From Streptomyces albidochromogenes (GTDB taxonomy: Bacteria > Actinomycetota > Actinomycetes > Streptomycetales > Streptomycetaceae), in contig NZ_VBVX01000037.1 in NCBI RefSeq assembly GCF_005981925.1, positions 1 through 33,649 on the forward strand: DNA of 33,649 nucleotides. The letters are read 5' to 3'. Below are positions 15,014 through 23,149 of this stretch, piece after piece. Both the position numbers and the translations under genes were made by a program. Every line of letters begins with the position of its first letter. Within the stretch, counting starts at the first letter, position 1. The notes below the pieces were generated by a model. The model did not search any database. It worked only from the letters and a program-made list of their open reading frames with translations, and was not told where the DNA came from.

Positions 15014-15499
15014 ATGAGCCAGTCCGTGCCGCCGCCTCCGTCCGGCAACCCGTTCGCCGACCACGCCTACCCGCAGGCCCCCGCCCCGGCCCCGATGCGC
15101 GACAACGTCGGCCTCGGCGTCGCCGCCGCCTTCGCCGCCGCGCTCGTCACCGCCGGGATCTACGGCGGCATCATCGGCGCCACCGAGTACCAGATCGGCT
15201 TCGCGGCGGTCGCCGTCGGCTACCTCATCGGCCTCGCTGCCGGGAAGGCCGGCGGCGCCAACCCCGCCCTGCCGGTGGTCGCCGCGATCCTCTCGCTGGG
15301 CGCGGTGTACTTCGGCCAGCTCCTGGGCCTCGCGATCGCCGCCTCGGACCTGCTGCACGTCACCGTGACGGAGCTGCTCTTCCAGAGGTTCGAGTTCCTG
15401 ACCTCGCTGTGGAAGGAGGACGCCGGCCCGATGACGTTCCTCTTCCTCGCGATAGGCGCCTACGCCGCCTTCTCGGCCGCGAAGAAGACCGCCGCCTGA
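15014..15499 (+). CDS. Small integral membrane protein, function unknown
   Basis: A 161-aa protein starting MSQSVPPPPSGNPFADH. A Pro-rich cytoplasmic N-terminus of about 28 residues is followed by four hydrophobic segments: VGLGVAAAFAAALVTAGIYG, IGFAAVAVGYLIGLAAG, VVAAILSLGAVYFGQLLGLA and MTFLFLAIGAYAAFSAA. The loop between the third and fourth is about 30 residues (LLHVTVTELLFQRFEFLTSLWKE split across it). No catalytic motif is seen. The open frame continues 32 codons upstream, but the chosen ATG suits the Pro-rich start used by such streptomycete proteins. A TAGCGT -10-like box at 14940-14945 lies 68 bp upstream. It ends at a strong bidirectional hairpin facing guaB3. I do not recognise the family with certainty. 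Confidence 0.75.
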   Translation: MSQSVPPPPSGNPFADHAYPQAPAPAPMRDNVGLGVAAAFAAALVTAGIYGGIIGATEYQIGFAAVAVGYLIGLAAGKAGGANPALPVVAAILSLGAVYFGQLLGLAIAASDLLHVTVTELLFQRFEFLTSLWKEDAGPMTFLFLAIGAYAAFSAAKKTAA

Positions 15500-15510
15500 G
15501 CGCACGCGAA

Positions 15511-15541
15511 GAGGCCCGGGCCACCGTGCGGCCCGGGCCTC
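15511..15541. terminator. Bidirectional terminator between convergent genes
   Basis: A perfect 12-bp stem (GAGGCCCGGGCC at 15511-15522, GGCCCGGGCCTC at 15530-15541) has a 7-nt loop. It lies 12 bp after the small membrane protein stop and 18 bp before the guaB3 stop on the other strand. There is no U-tract on either side. Confidence 0.8.
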
Positions 15542-15558
15542 TCACGTAACTCCGCAGG

Positions 15559-16686
15559 TCAGCGCTTGTGCTCGGCCGGGGAGACCGTCACCTCGACGCG
15601 CTGGAACTCCTTGAGCTCGCTGTAGCCCGTCGTCGCCATCGAGCGGCGCAGCGCGCCGAAGAGGTTCATCGAGCCGTCCGGGGTGTGCGACGGGCCGAGG
15701 AGGATCTCCTCCGTCGTGCCGACCGCGCCCAGGTCCATGCGCTTTCCGCGCGGCACGTCCTCGTGGACGGCCTCCATGCCCCAGTGGTGGCCGCGACCGG
15801 GCGCGTCCGTCGCGCGCGCCAGCGGAGAGCCCATCATCACGGCGTCCGCGCCGCAGGCGATGGCCTTCGGCAGGTCGCCGGACCAGCCCACGCCGCCGTC
15901 GGCGATGACGTGCACGTACCGGCCGCCGGACTCGTCCATGTAGTCGCGGCGGGCCGCGGCCACGTCGGCGACGGCGGTGGCCATCGGGACCTGGATGCCC
16001 AGCACGTTGCGCGTGGTGTGGGCGGCGCCGCCGCCGAAGCCGACGAGGACACCGGCCGCGCCGGTCCGCATCAGGTGCAGCGCGGCGGTGTACGTCGCGC
16101 AGCCGCCCACGATGACCGGGACGTCGAGCTCGTAGATGAACTGCTTGAGGTTCAGCGGCTCGGCGGCGCCCGACACGTGCTCGGCGGAGACGGTGGTCCC
16201 GCGGATCACGAAGATGTCGACGCCGGCGTCCACGACGGCCTTGGAGAACTCGGCCGTGCGCTGCGGCGACAGGGCGGCGGCGGTGACGACGCCCGAGTCG
16301 CGCACCTCCTTGATGCGCTGCCCGATCAGGTCCGCCTTGATCGGGGCGGCGTAGATCTCCTGGAGGCGGCGGGTCGCGGCGCTCGCGTCGTCGAGCTCCG
16401 CGATCTCCTGGAGCAGCGGCTCCGGGTCCTCGTACCGCGTCCACAGACCTTCGAGGTTCAGAACGCCCAGGCCGCCCAGCTCACCGATGCGGATGGCGGT
16501 CTGCGGCGAGACGACGGAGTCCATCGGAGCGGCCAGGAACGGCAGCTCGAAACGATAGGCGTCGATCTGCCAGGCGATCGAGACCTCCTTCGGGTCCCGG
16601 GTGCGCCGGCTCGGCACGATGGCGATGTCGTCGAACGCGTACGCCCTGCGGCCGCGCTTGCCGCGCCCGATCTCGATCTCAGTCAC
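15559..16686 (-). CDS. guaB3: GuaB3-family IMP dehydrogenase-related protein
   Basis: A 375-aa TIM-barrel protein of the IMPDH/GMP reductase superfamily without CBS domains. It starts at a GTG with AAAGG eight bases upstream (VTEIEIGRGKRGRRAYAFDD). The barrel has ELPFLAAPMDSVVSP near the front and VHVIADGGVGWSGDLPKAIACGADAVMMGSPLARATDAP (quoted in parts: IADGGVGWSGD, GADAVMMGSPLA) near the end. In the loop where IMPDH has its nucleophile (GSICTTR), this protein reads GAAHTTRN, with His223 in place of cysteine. It is therefore unlikely to be a normal IMP dehydrogenase. I recall GMP reductase activity being reported for cyanobacterial GuaB3. It lies 106 bp downstream of guaB with a strong hairpin between, so expression is at least partly separate. 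Confidence 0.88.
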   Translation of the reverse strand: MTEIEIGRGKRGRRAYAFDDIAIVPSRRTRDPKEVSIAWQIDAYRFELPFLAAPMDSVVSPQTAIRIGELGGLGVLNLEGLWTRYEDPEPLLQEIAELDDASAATRRLQEIYAAPIKADLIGQRIKEVRDSGVVTAAALSPQRTAEFSKAVVDAGVDIFVIRGTTVSAEHVSGAAEPLNLKQFIYELDVPVIVGGCATYTAALHLMRTGAAGVLVGFGGGAAHTTRNVLGIQVPMATAVADVAAARRDYMDESGGRYVHVIADGGVGWSGDLPKAIACGADAVMMGSPLARATDAPGRGHHWGMEAVHEDVPRGKRMDLGAVGTTEEILLGPSHTPDGSMNLFGALRRSMATTGYSELKEFQRVEVTVSPAEHKR

Positions 16687-16739
16687 GTGTGTGGCCTTTC
16701 CCTCTTGGTATGCCGTTCCAGTATCGCCGACACACACGC

Positions 16740-16775
16740 GAGGGGCGGCCCCGGGAATCTCCGGGGCCGCCCCTC
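16740..16775 (-). terminator. Terminator after guaB
   Basis: GAGGGGCGGCCCCGG (16740-16754) and CCGGGGCCGCCCCTC (16761-16775) form a perfect 15-bp stem with a 6-nt loop, 17 bp beyond the guaB stop. It leaves only 53 bp before the guaB3 start. Either guaB3 has a compact promoter there or it depends on read-through. Confidence 0.82.
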
Positions 16776-16792
16776 AGCGTGTACGTGGGAGG

Positions 16793-18378
<1,586 letters not shown>

Positions 18379-18432
18379 TCACCTGGCGAGTTTGTACGTT
18401 CACACGGACACCGGGGCTCTGTGGGGCGCGGG

Positions 18433-19098
18433 CTACTGCCCGGCGAGGGCGCGCAGGCGGCTGAGCGCGCGGTGCTGCGCGACCCGCACGGCACCGGGCG
18501 ACATGCCCAGCATCTGGCCGGTCTCCTCGGCGGTCAGCCCGACGGCGACCCGCAGCACGAGCAGCTCGCGCTGCGCCTGGGGAAGATTGGCCAGAAGTTT
18601 CTTCGCCCACTCGGCGTCGCTGCTCAGCAGCGCCCGCTCCTCGGGGCCGAGGGAGTCGTCGGGCCGCTCCGGCATCTCGTCGGACGGCACGGCGGTCGAT
18701 CCGGGGTGCCGCATGGCGGCGCGCTGGAGGTCGGCGACCTTGTGGGCGGCGATGGCGAACACGAACGCCTCGAAGGGCCGGCCGGTGTCCTTGTAACGGG
18801 GCAGCGCCATCAGCACCGCGACGCAGACCTCCTGCGCCAGGTCCTCGACGAAGTGACGGGCATCACCGGGCAGCCGGCTCAGCCGGGTGCGGCAGTACCG
18901 CAGGGCCAGCGGGTGGACCCGGGCCAGCAGGTCGTGCGTCGCCTGCTCGTCGCCCTCGACAGCACGGCGGACGAGTGCACCGATCACCGTCGTCTCGTCG
19001 TCGCGCATCGGTCCATGGTGCCTTGGCGCCGAGGCATCCGCGGCACCGCGCCCGTAGTTGTGCACCGAAGCGTTATGAGCAGGTACGCCGGAACTCAT
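18433..19098 (-). CDS. shbA: ECF sigma factor ShbA (SigD-like)
   Basis: A 221-aa sigma-70 family ECF factor. Region 2 spans [17 protein letters not shown] through [18 protein letters not shown] and [19 protein letters not shown]. Region 4 is [17 protein letters not shown] followed by the helix-turn-helix [30 protein letters not shown]. The sequence and its place between guaB and bldM match ShbA, which in S. griseus was reported to drive transcription of the principal sigma gene hrdB. The mycobacterial counterpart is SigD. The ATG at 19098 has AGGG eight bases upstream; an internal ATG at 19008 ([12 protein letters not shown]) begins the conserved part and is the alternative start. No anti-sigma gene is adjacent. 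Confidence 0.87.
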   Translation of the reverse strand: MSSGVPAHNASVHNYGRGAADASAPRHHGPMRDDETTVIGALVRRAVEGDEQATHDLLARVHPLALRYCRTRLSRLPGDARHFVEDLAQEVCVAVLMALPRYKDTGRPFEAFVFAIAAHKVADLQRAAMRHPGSTAVPSDEMPERPDDSLGPEERALLSSDAEWAKKLLANLPQAQRELLVLRVAVGLTAEETGQMLGMSPGAVRVAQHRALSRLRALAGQ

Positions 19099-19259
19099 CT
19101 TCTGAGCCCTCCCCTCCCGCTCGACCGAATCGTCCCCGAGGAACTCCACCCCTCAAGGATGCGGCATCGGCGGCGGAAAGGGGCACGGGCGTCCGCCACC
19201 CCGCCCGCCGGAGGGCGGACGGGGATCGAGACACCCGCGCGGGAGCGCATCGGCCGGTC

Positions 19260-19871
19260 CTATCGGACCAGGCCCCAGCGGAACCCGAGCGCGACAGCGT
19301 GCGCCCGGTCCGAGGCGCCGAGTTTCTTGAAGAGCCGCCGGGCGTGTGTCTTGACCGTGTCCTCCGAGAGGAAGAGCTCCCGGCCGATCTCCGCGTTGGA
19401 GCGTCCGTGGCTCATGCCTTCGAGCACCTGGATCTCACGCGCCGTGAGCGTCGGGGCCGCACCCATCTCCGCGGACCGGAGCCGGCGCGGGGCGAGCCGC
19501 CAGGTCGGGTCGGCGAGCGCCTGGGTGACGGTCGCCCGCAGTTCGGCGCGCGAGGCGTCCTTGTGCAGGTAGCCGCGGGCGCCGGCGGCGACCGCGAGCG
19601 CGACTCCGTCCAGGTCCTCGGCGACCGTGAGCATGATGATCCGGGCGCCGGGGTCCGCGGAGAGCAGCCGGCGCACGGTCTCGACGCCGCCCAGGCCGGG
19701 CATGCGTACGTCCATCAGAATCAGGTCCGAGCGGTCGGCGCCCCAGCGGCGGAGGACTTCCTCGCCGTTGGCCGCCGTCGTCACGCGCTCGACACCGGGC
19801 ACGGTCGCGACCGCGCGGCGGAGCGCCTCTCGGGCAAGCGGGGAGTCGTCGCAGACGAGGACCGATGTCAT
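19260..19871 (-). CDS. bldM: Developmental response regulator BldM
   Basis: A 203-aa NarL/FixJ-type regulator needed for aerial hyphae and sporulation in Streptomyces. The receiver domain (1 to about 120) begins MTSVLVCDDSPLAREAL, with acidic D8/D9, D54 in LILMDVRMPG and the lysine in GYLHKDAS. The LuxR-type HTH is TLTAREIQVLEGMS through EDTVKTHARRLFKKLGA. No sensor kinase gene is adjacent. From published work as I recall it, BldM works without phosphorylation of D54, binds DNA as a homodimer, and forms heterodimers with WhiI. GGAGG lies six bases before the ATG. It is divergent from whiD across 389 bp, and a sigma-BldN-type promoter lies about 135 bp upstream. Confidence 0.96.
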   Translation of the reverse strand: MTSVLVCDDSPLAREALRRAVATVPGVERVTTAANGEEVLRRWGADRSDLILMDVRMPGLGGVETVRRLLSADPGARIIMLTVAEDLDGVALAVAAGARGYLHKDASRAELRATVTQALADPTWRLAPRRLRSAEMGAAPTLTAREIQVLEGMSHGRSNAEIGRELFLSEDTVKTHARRLFKKLGASDRAHAVALGFRWGLVR

Positions 19872-20004
19872 GACTGTCCTCCGCGGCTCTCACAGCTGCT
19901 GCGCGTCACCTTGAGCCTCCAGGCTGGTACATATTTCGTCACCTGTGCGATTGACGCTCTCGGACACTTGCCCGATCGCTTGTACTTTCAACCGCCTCGC
20001 ACTC

Positions 20005-20032
20005 TCAACGACGGTCACTCGAAAGAGTTACG
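20005..20032 (-). promoter_or_regulatory. Sigma-BldN-type promoter of bldM
   Basis: On the minus strand, CGTAAC (20027-20032) and CGTTGA (20005-20010) are separated by exactly 16 nt. This matches the BldN promoter consensus as I recall it, and bldM p1 is a known sigma-BldN target. Transcription would start near 19998, giving a leader of about 127 nt. This is the regulatory link from bldN to bldM. Confidence 0.75.
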
Positions 20033-20190
20033 GGTCGGACGGGCGCCATCGGCACTCTACGTGAGGGCCCGGTCGCACAGAAGCGCATCGGGGGTCGCCA
20101 TGCCACCTAAGTAAAGCTATGCCCCATTTAGCGGCTTTTCTTCCGTTTTGCTGGTGTCTGTGGCTAGATTCGCAATGAGTCATATTTACA

Positions 20191-20208
20191 TCTACTTCCA
20201 CAAGTAGA
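20191..20208 (+). promoter_or_regulatory. Inverted repeat in the whiD upstream region
   Basis: TCTACTT (20191-20197) and AAGTAGA (20202-20208) form a perfect 7-bp stem with a CCAC loop, 52 bp before whiD. It lies directly after an AT-rich stretch (CATATTTACA). It may be a 5'-leader hairpin or an operator for a developmental regulator. The whole 19872-20260 gap is otherwise gene-free and holds the divergent bldM and whiD promoters. Confidence 0.45.
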
Positions 20209-20260
20209 CGCCGCCTCACGGTCCAGACGCTCTCGATGCATCGACGCAAGGGGACAAGCA

Positions 20261-20587
20261 ATGGCAGATTTCTCCCGCCTTCCCGGACCCAACGCCGACC
20301 TGTGGGACTGGCAGCTGCTCGCGGCGTGCCGCGGGGTGGACAGCTCGCTCTTCTTTCATCCGGAGGGGGAGCGGGGCGCGGCGCGGAGTGCGCGTGAGAA
20401 CTCGGCTAAGGAGGTCTGCATGAGGTGCCCGGTACGGGCCGAGTGCGCGGCGCACGCCCTCGCGGTGCGTGAGCCCTACGGCGTGTGGGGCGGCCTGACC
20501 GAGGACGAGCGCGAGGAGTTGATGGGCCGGGCGCGAACCCGCCTCATCGCGGCGTCGTCGGGGCCCGCCGGCACGCCGGACCCCTGA
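20261..20587 (+). CDS. whiD: WhiB-family iron-sulfur sporulation regulator WhiD
   Basis: A 108-aa Wbl protein carrying a [4Fe-4S] cluster on four cysteines: C23, C53, C56 and C62. The beta-turn GVWGG (residues 74-78) follows, and then a basic tail (RARTRLIA). The start MADFSRLPGPNADLWDWQL resembles mycobacterial WhiB3, whose Streptomyces counterpart is WhiD. WhiD is needed for late spore maturation and acts by binding region 4 of the principal sigma factor. AAGGGGA lies seven bases before the ATG. Its position divergent from bldM agrees with the S. coelicolor locus. A weak CGGCGGG/CCCGCCG hairpin at 20633-20647 may terminate it. Confidence 0.93.
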   Translation: MADFSRLPGPNADLWDWQLLAACRGVDSSLFFHPEGERGAARSARENSAKEVCMRCPVRAECAAHALAVREPYGVWGGLTEDEREELMGRARTRLIAASSGPAGTPDP

Positions 20588-20680
20588 GCCTCTGAAGGAA
20601 CGTTTCTGCATCACACGGCGGTCCGCGCCACCCGGCGGGACCCGCCGCGCGAACACCCCGACGTGAAAACGCCCCGCCGC

Positions 20681-21577
20681 TCAGCGCGCCGCGGCCAGCG
20701 CCAGCTGGTCGAGCGTGGCCGCGACCGCCGGCACCTGCGCCAGGTCGGGGAGCGTGAGCGCCACGATCTCGCGCCGCACGGCGGGCTCCACCGCCACGGT
20801 GCGCGCACCCTTCGGGCGTACCGACTCCATCGCCAGCTCGGGCAGGACCGCCACCCCCATCCCGGCGCCGACCAGGCCGATCACGGCCGGATAGTCGTCG
20901 GTCGCGAAATCGATGCGCGGCGTGAAGCCCGCGCTCTCGCACACCTCCACCAACTGCCTGCGGCAGCGCGGGCAGCCGGCGATCCACGGCTCGTCGGCCA
21001 GTTCGCCGATGCCGACCTGGCCGGCGTCCGCGAGCCGGTGCCCCTCGGGGACCAGGCCGACGAGGCGATCGGTCAGCAGCGGGCGTACGACCAGGTCGTC
21101 CCAGTCCTCGGCGGTCCCGCCCGGCCCGTACCGGAAGGCGAGCGCCACGTCGCAGTCGCCCTCCCGCAGCATCTCGACCGAGCGCGGGGGCTCCGCGTCG
21201 ACCAGGGAGACCCGGGTGCCGGGGTGGGCGGCGCGGAGGGCGGCCAGCGCGGTGGGGACGAGGGTGGAGCTGCCGCTGGGGAACGACACCAGCCGGACGC
21301 GGCCGGCGCGCAGACCCGCGATGGCGGCGACCTCCTCCTCGGCGGCGGTCAGCCCGGCGAGGATGCCGGCGGCGTGCCGGACGAGGACCTCGCCCGCCTG
21401 CGTGAGGCGCATCTCGCGGCCCGTACGGATGAGGAGGGGCGTGCCCGCGGAGAGTTCGAGGGCCTTCATCTGCTGGCTGACGGCGGGCTGGGTACAGCCG
21501 AGTTCGCGCGCGGCGGCCGAGAAGGAGCCGGTGGCGGCGACTGCGCGCAGGACGCGGAGATGACGGGCTTCGATCAC
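20681..21577 (-). CDS. LysR-family transcriptional regulator
   Basis: A 298-aa LysR-type regulator. The N-terminal winged HTH is LRVLRAVAATGSFSAAARELGCTQPAVSQQMKALE (seen as SFSAAARELGCTQPAVSQQ), followed by the linker helix and a type 2 periplasmic-binding effector domain (about residues 90-290). An unusual CPRCRRQ sits in the effector domain, with two cysteines three residues apart, and C147-like single cysteines elsewhere. The start is GTG. Only GAGGG directly abuts it, while TATGAT (minus strand, 21584-21589) lies six bases upstream, so the mRNA is probably leaderless. It is divergent from the MOSC gene across 80 bp, which is the classic arrangement for a LysR protein controlling its neighbour. 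Effector unknown. Confidence 0.88.
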   Translation of the reverse strand: MIEARHLRVLRAVAATGSFSAAARELGCTQPAVSQQMKALELSAGTPLLIRTGREMRLTQAGEVLVRHAAGILAGLTAAEEEVAAIAGLRAGRVRLVSFPSGSSTLVPTALAALRAAHPGTRVSLVDAEPPRSVEMLREGDCDVALAFRYGPGGTAEDWDDLVVRPLLTDRLVGLVPEGHRLADAGQVGIGELADEPWIAGCPRCRRQLVEVCESAGFTPRIDFATDDYPAVIGLVGAGMGVAVLPELAMESVRPKGARTVAVEPAVRREIVALTLPDLAQVPAVAATLDQLALAAAR

Positions 21578-21583
21578 CCCTCA

Positions 21584-21651
21584 ATCATAAGCGACGCTTG
21601 GATGCGACGCCGAATAATGGCGAGCGACTTTGAGTCACCGCCGGTTAGCGT
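21584..21651. promoter_or_regulatory. Divergent, probably leaderless promoters of the LysR and MOSC genes
   Basis: The 80-bp gap has a minus-strand -10 TATGAT (21584-21589) six bases before the LysR GTG, and a plus-strand -10 TAGCGT (21646-21651) six bases before the MOSC ATG. Neither gene has a well-placed Shine-Dalgarno sequence, so both may be translated from leaderless mRNA. A short inverted repeat (AAGC-GAC-GCTT, around 21589-21599) could be part of the LysR site. Confidence 0.5.
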
Positions 21652-21657
21652 TCGGCC

Positions 21658-22365
21658 ATGAAGCTTCTGACCGTGAATCTGGGCCGCGCCGAGGCGGTCG
21701 GCTGGACCGACGCCCCGAGCGGCACGACCGGCATCCACAAGCGACCTGCCGACGGGCCCGTACGGGTGGTGGCGCCCGGCCCCAAGGGGGTCGGCGCGAG
21801 CGGTCTCGTGGGGGACGCGGTGTGCGACAGGCGCCACCACGGAGGGGACGACCAGGCGGTGTACGCCTTCGCCCGCGAGGACCTCGACGACTGGGAGCGC
21901 GAGCTCGGACGCACGCTGCCCAACGGGGCGTTCGGGGAGAACCTCACCACCCTCGGCCTCGACGTGAACGGCGCGCTGATCGGTGAACGCTGGCGGATCG
22001 GGGCCGACTTGGTCCTGGAGGTCACATGCGGCCGCATCCCCTGCCGTACGTTCGCGGACTCCCTCGGTGAGAAGGGCTGGGTCCGGCGCTTCACACGGCG
22101 GGCCGCGCCCGGGGCGTACCTGCGGGTGATCGAGCCCGGCGAGATACGGGCGGGCGACGCCGTCGAGATCGTGCACCGTCCCTCCCACGACGTCACGGTG
22201 AGCGTGCAGTTCAGGTCGGAGACGACGGAGCGCGAGCTGCTGCCGAGGGTTCTCGCGGCCGGTGACGCGCTGCACCCCGAGGCGCTGGCGGCCGCGCGCA
22301 AGTACGTCACCCGACAGTCATCGGCCGCGAAGCCTGGCGGGCGGCCGGGATCCGCGGGGCACTAA
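21658..22365 (+). CDS. MOSC domain protein (YiiM-like)
   Basis: A 235-aa MOSC-domain protein. The fold spans most of the length and includes the VCDRRHHGGDDQAVYAFAREDLDDW motif (core HHGGDDQAVYAF), GAFGENLTTLGLDVNGA and the conserved cysteine in CGRIPCRTFA. A C-terminal three-helix tail (ELLPRVLAAGDALHPEALAAARKY) places it in the YiiM-type MOSC plus 3-alpha group. MOSC proteins bind molybdenum cofactor or carry sulfur. YiiM-type members in enterobacteria are linked to reduction of N-hydroxylated base analogues; that role is inferred by family only. The reading frame begins at an ATG without a clear ribosome site. The SDR gene starts 10 bp after its stop. Confidence 0.85.
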   Translation: MKLLTVNLGRAEAVGWTDAPSGTTGIHKRPADGPVRVVAPGPKGVGASGLVGDAVCDRRHHGGDDQAVYAFAREDLDDWERELGRTLPNGAFGENLTTLGLDVNGALIGERWRIGADLVLEVTCGRIPCRTFADSLGEKGWVRRFTRRAAPGAYLRVIEPGEIRAGDAVEIVHRPSHDVTVSVQFRSETTERELLPRVLAAGDALHPEALAAARKYVTRQSSAAKPGGRPGSAGH

Positions 22366-22375
22366 CGTGCCCCGC

Positions 22376-23149
22376 ATGACGACTGCACTGATTACAGGAG
22401 CGACAGCGGGCATCGGCGCCGCCTTCGCCCGGCGCCTCGCCACGGACGGGCACAACCTGGTGCTGGTGGCCCGCGACACCAAGCGGCTCCAGGAGCAGGC
22501 GACAGAGCTGCACGACCTGCACGGCATCGAGGCGGAGGTGCTGACCGCCGACCTGTCGACGGAGGCCGGCATCGCGTCGGTCGAGGCGCGGCTGGCGGAC
22601 CGCAGGCATCCGGTGGATCTGCTGGTCAACAACGCCGGCTTCGGCAACAAGGGGCGCTTCCTCGAAGTGTCCATGGCCGACGAGCTGACCATGCTGAAGG
22701 TGCACTGCGAGGCGGTCCTGCGGCTGACGGCCGCCGCCGCGGCGGGGATGAAGGAGCGCGGGCGCGGCGGCGTGGTCAACGTCGCGTCGGTGGCGGCCTT
22801 CGTGCCGCGCGGGACGTACGGCGCGTCCAAGGCGTGGGTCGTGCAGTTCACCCAGGGCGCGGCCAAGGATCTGGCGGGCAGCGGGGTGCGGCTGATGGCG
22901 CTGTGCCCGGGCTTCGTACGGACGGAGTTCCACGAGCGGGCCGGGATGGGGACGGACAACATCCCCGGCTGGATGTGGCTCGACGCCGACAAGCTGGTCG
23001 CCGCGGCGATGGGCGACCTGGCGCGCGGGAAGACGGTGTCGGTGCCGGACCCCCGGTACAAGGCGCTGATGGGCGCGGTGAAGCTGGCGCCCCGCGGGCT
23101 GCTGGGAGGGATCTCCTCCAAGACCGGCCGCAAGTACAGGCCTCAGTAG
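22376..23149 (+). CDS. Short-chain dehydrogenase/reductase (SDR)
   Basis: A 257-aa classical SDR. The NAD(P) motif is TGATAGIG near the N-terminus. Then come DLLVNNAGFGNKGRF, a serine in NVASVAAFVP, and the catalytic YGASK. After the active site, CPGFVRTEFHERAG and the substrate lid are normal. VARDTKR after beta-2 suggests NADP. Substrate unknown; this subgroup includes many oxidoreductases annotated as DltE-like. The start lies 10 bp after the MOSC stop. TAACGT (22363-22368), overlapping the MOSC stop codon, could be a -10 box for a leaderless message. Its stop codon overlaps the end of the opposing DUF2264 gene by 7 bp. Confidence 0.87.
   Translation: MTTALITGATAGIGAAFARRLATDGHNLVLVARDTKRLQEQATELHDLHGIEAEVLTADLSTEAGIASVEARLADRRHPVDLLVNNAGFGNKGRFLEVSMADELTMLKVHCEAVLRLTAAAAAGMKERGRGGVVNVASVAAFVPRGTYGASKAWVVQFTQGAAKDLAGSGVRLMALCPGFVRTEFHERAGMGTDNIPGWMWLDADKLVAAAMGDLARGKTVSVPDPRYKALMGAVKLAPRGLLGGISSKTGRKYRPQ

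Noticed and set aside
20633..20647. Firm terminator for whiD
   Set aside because: CGGCGGG/CCCGCCG with almost no loop and no T-tract is too weak to call; noted only in the whiD entry.
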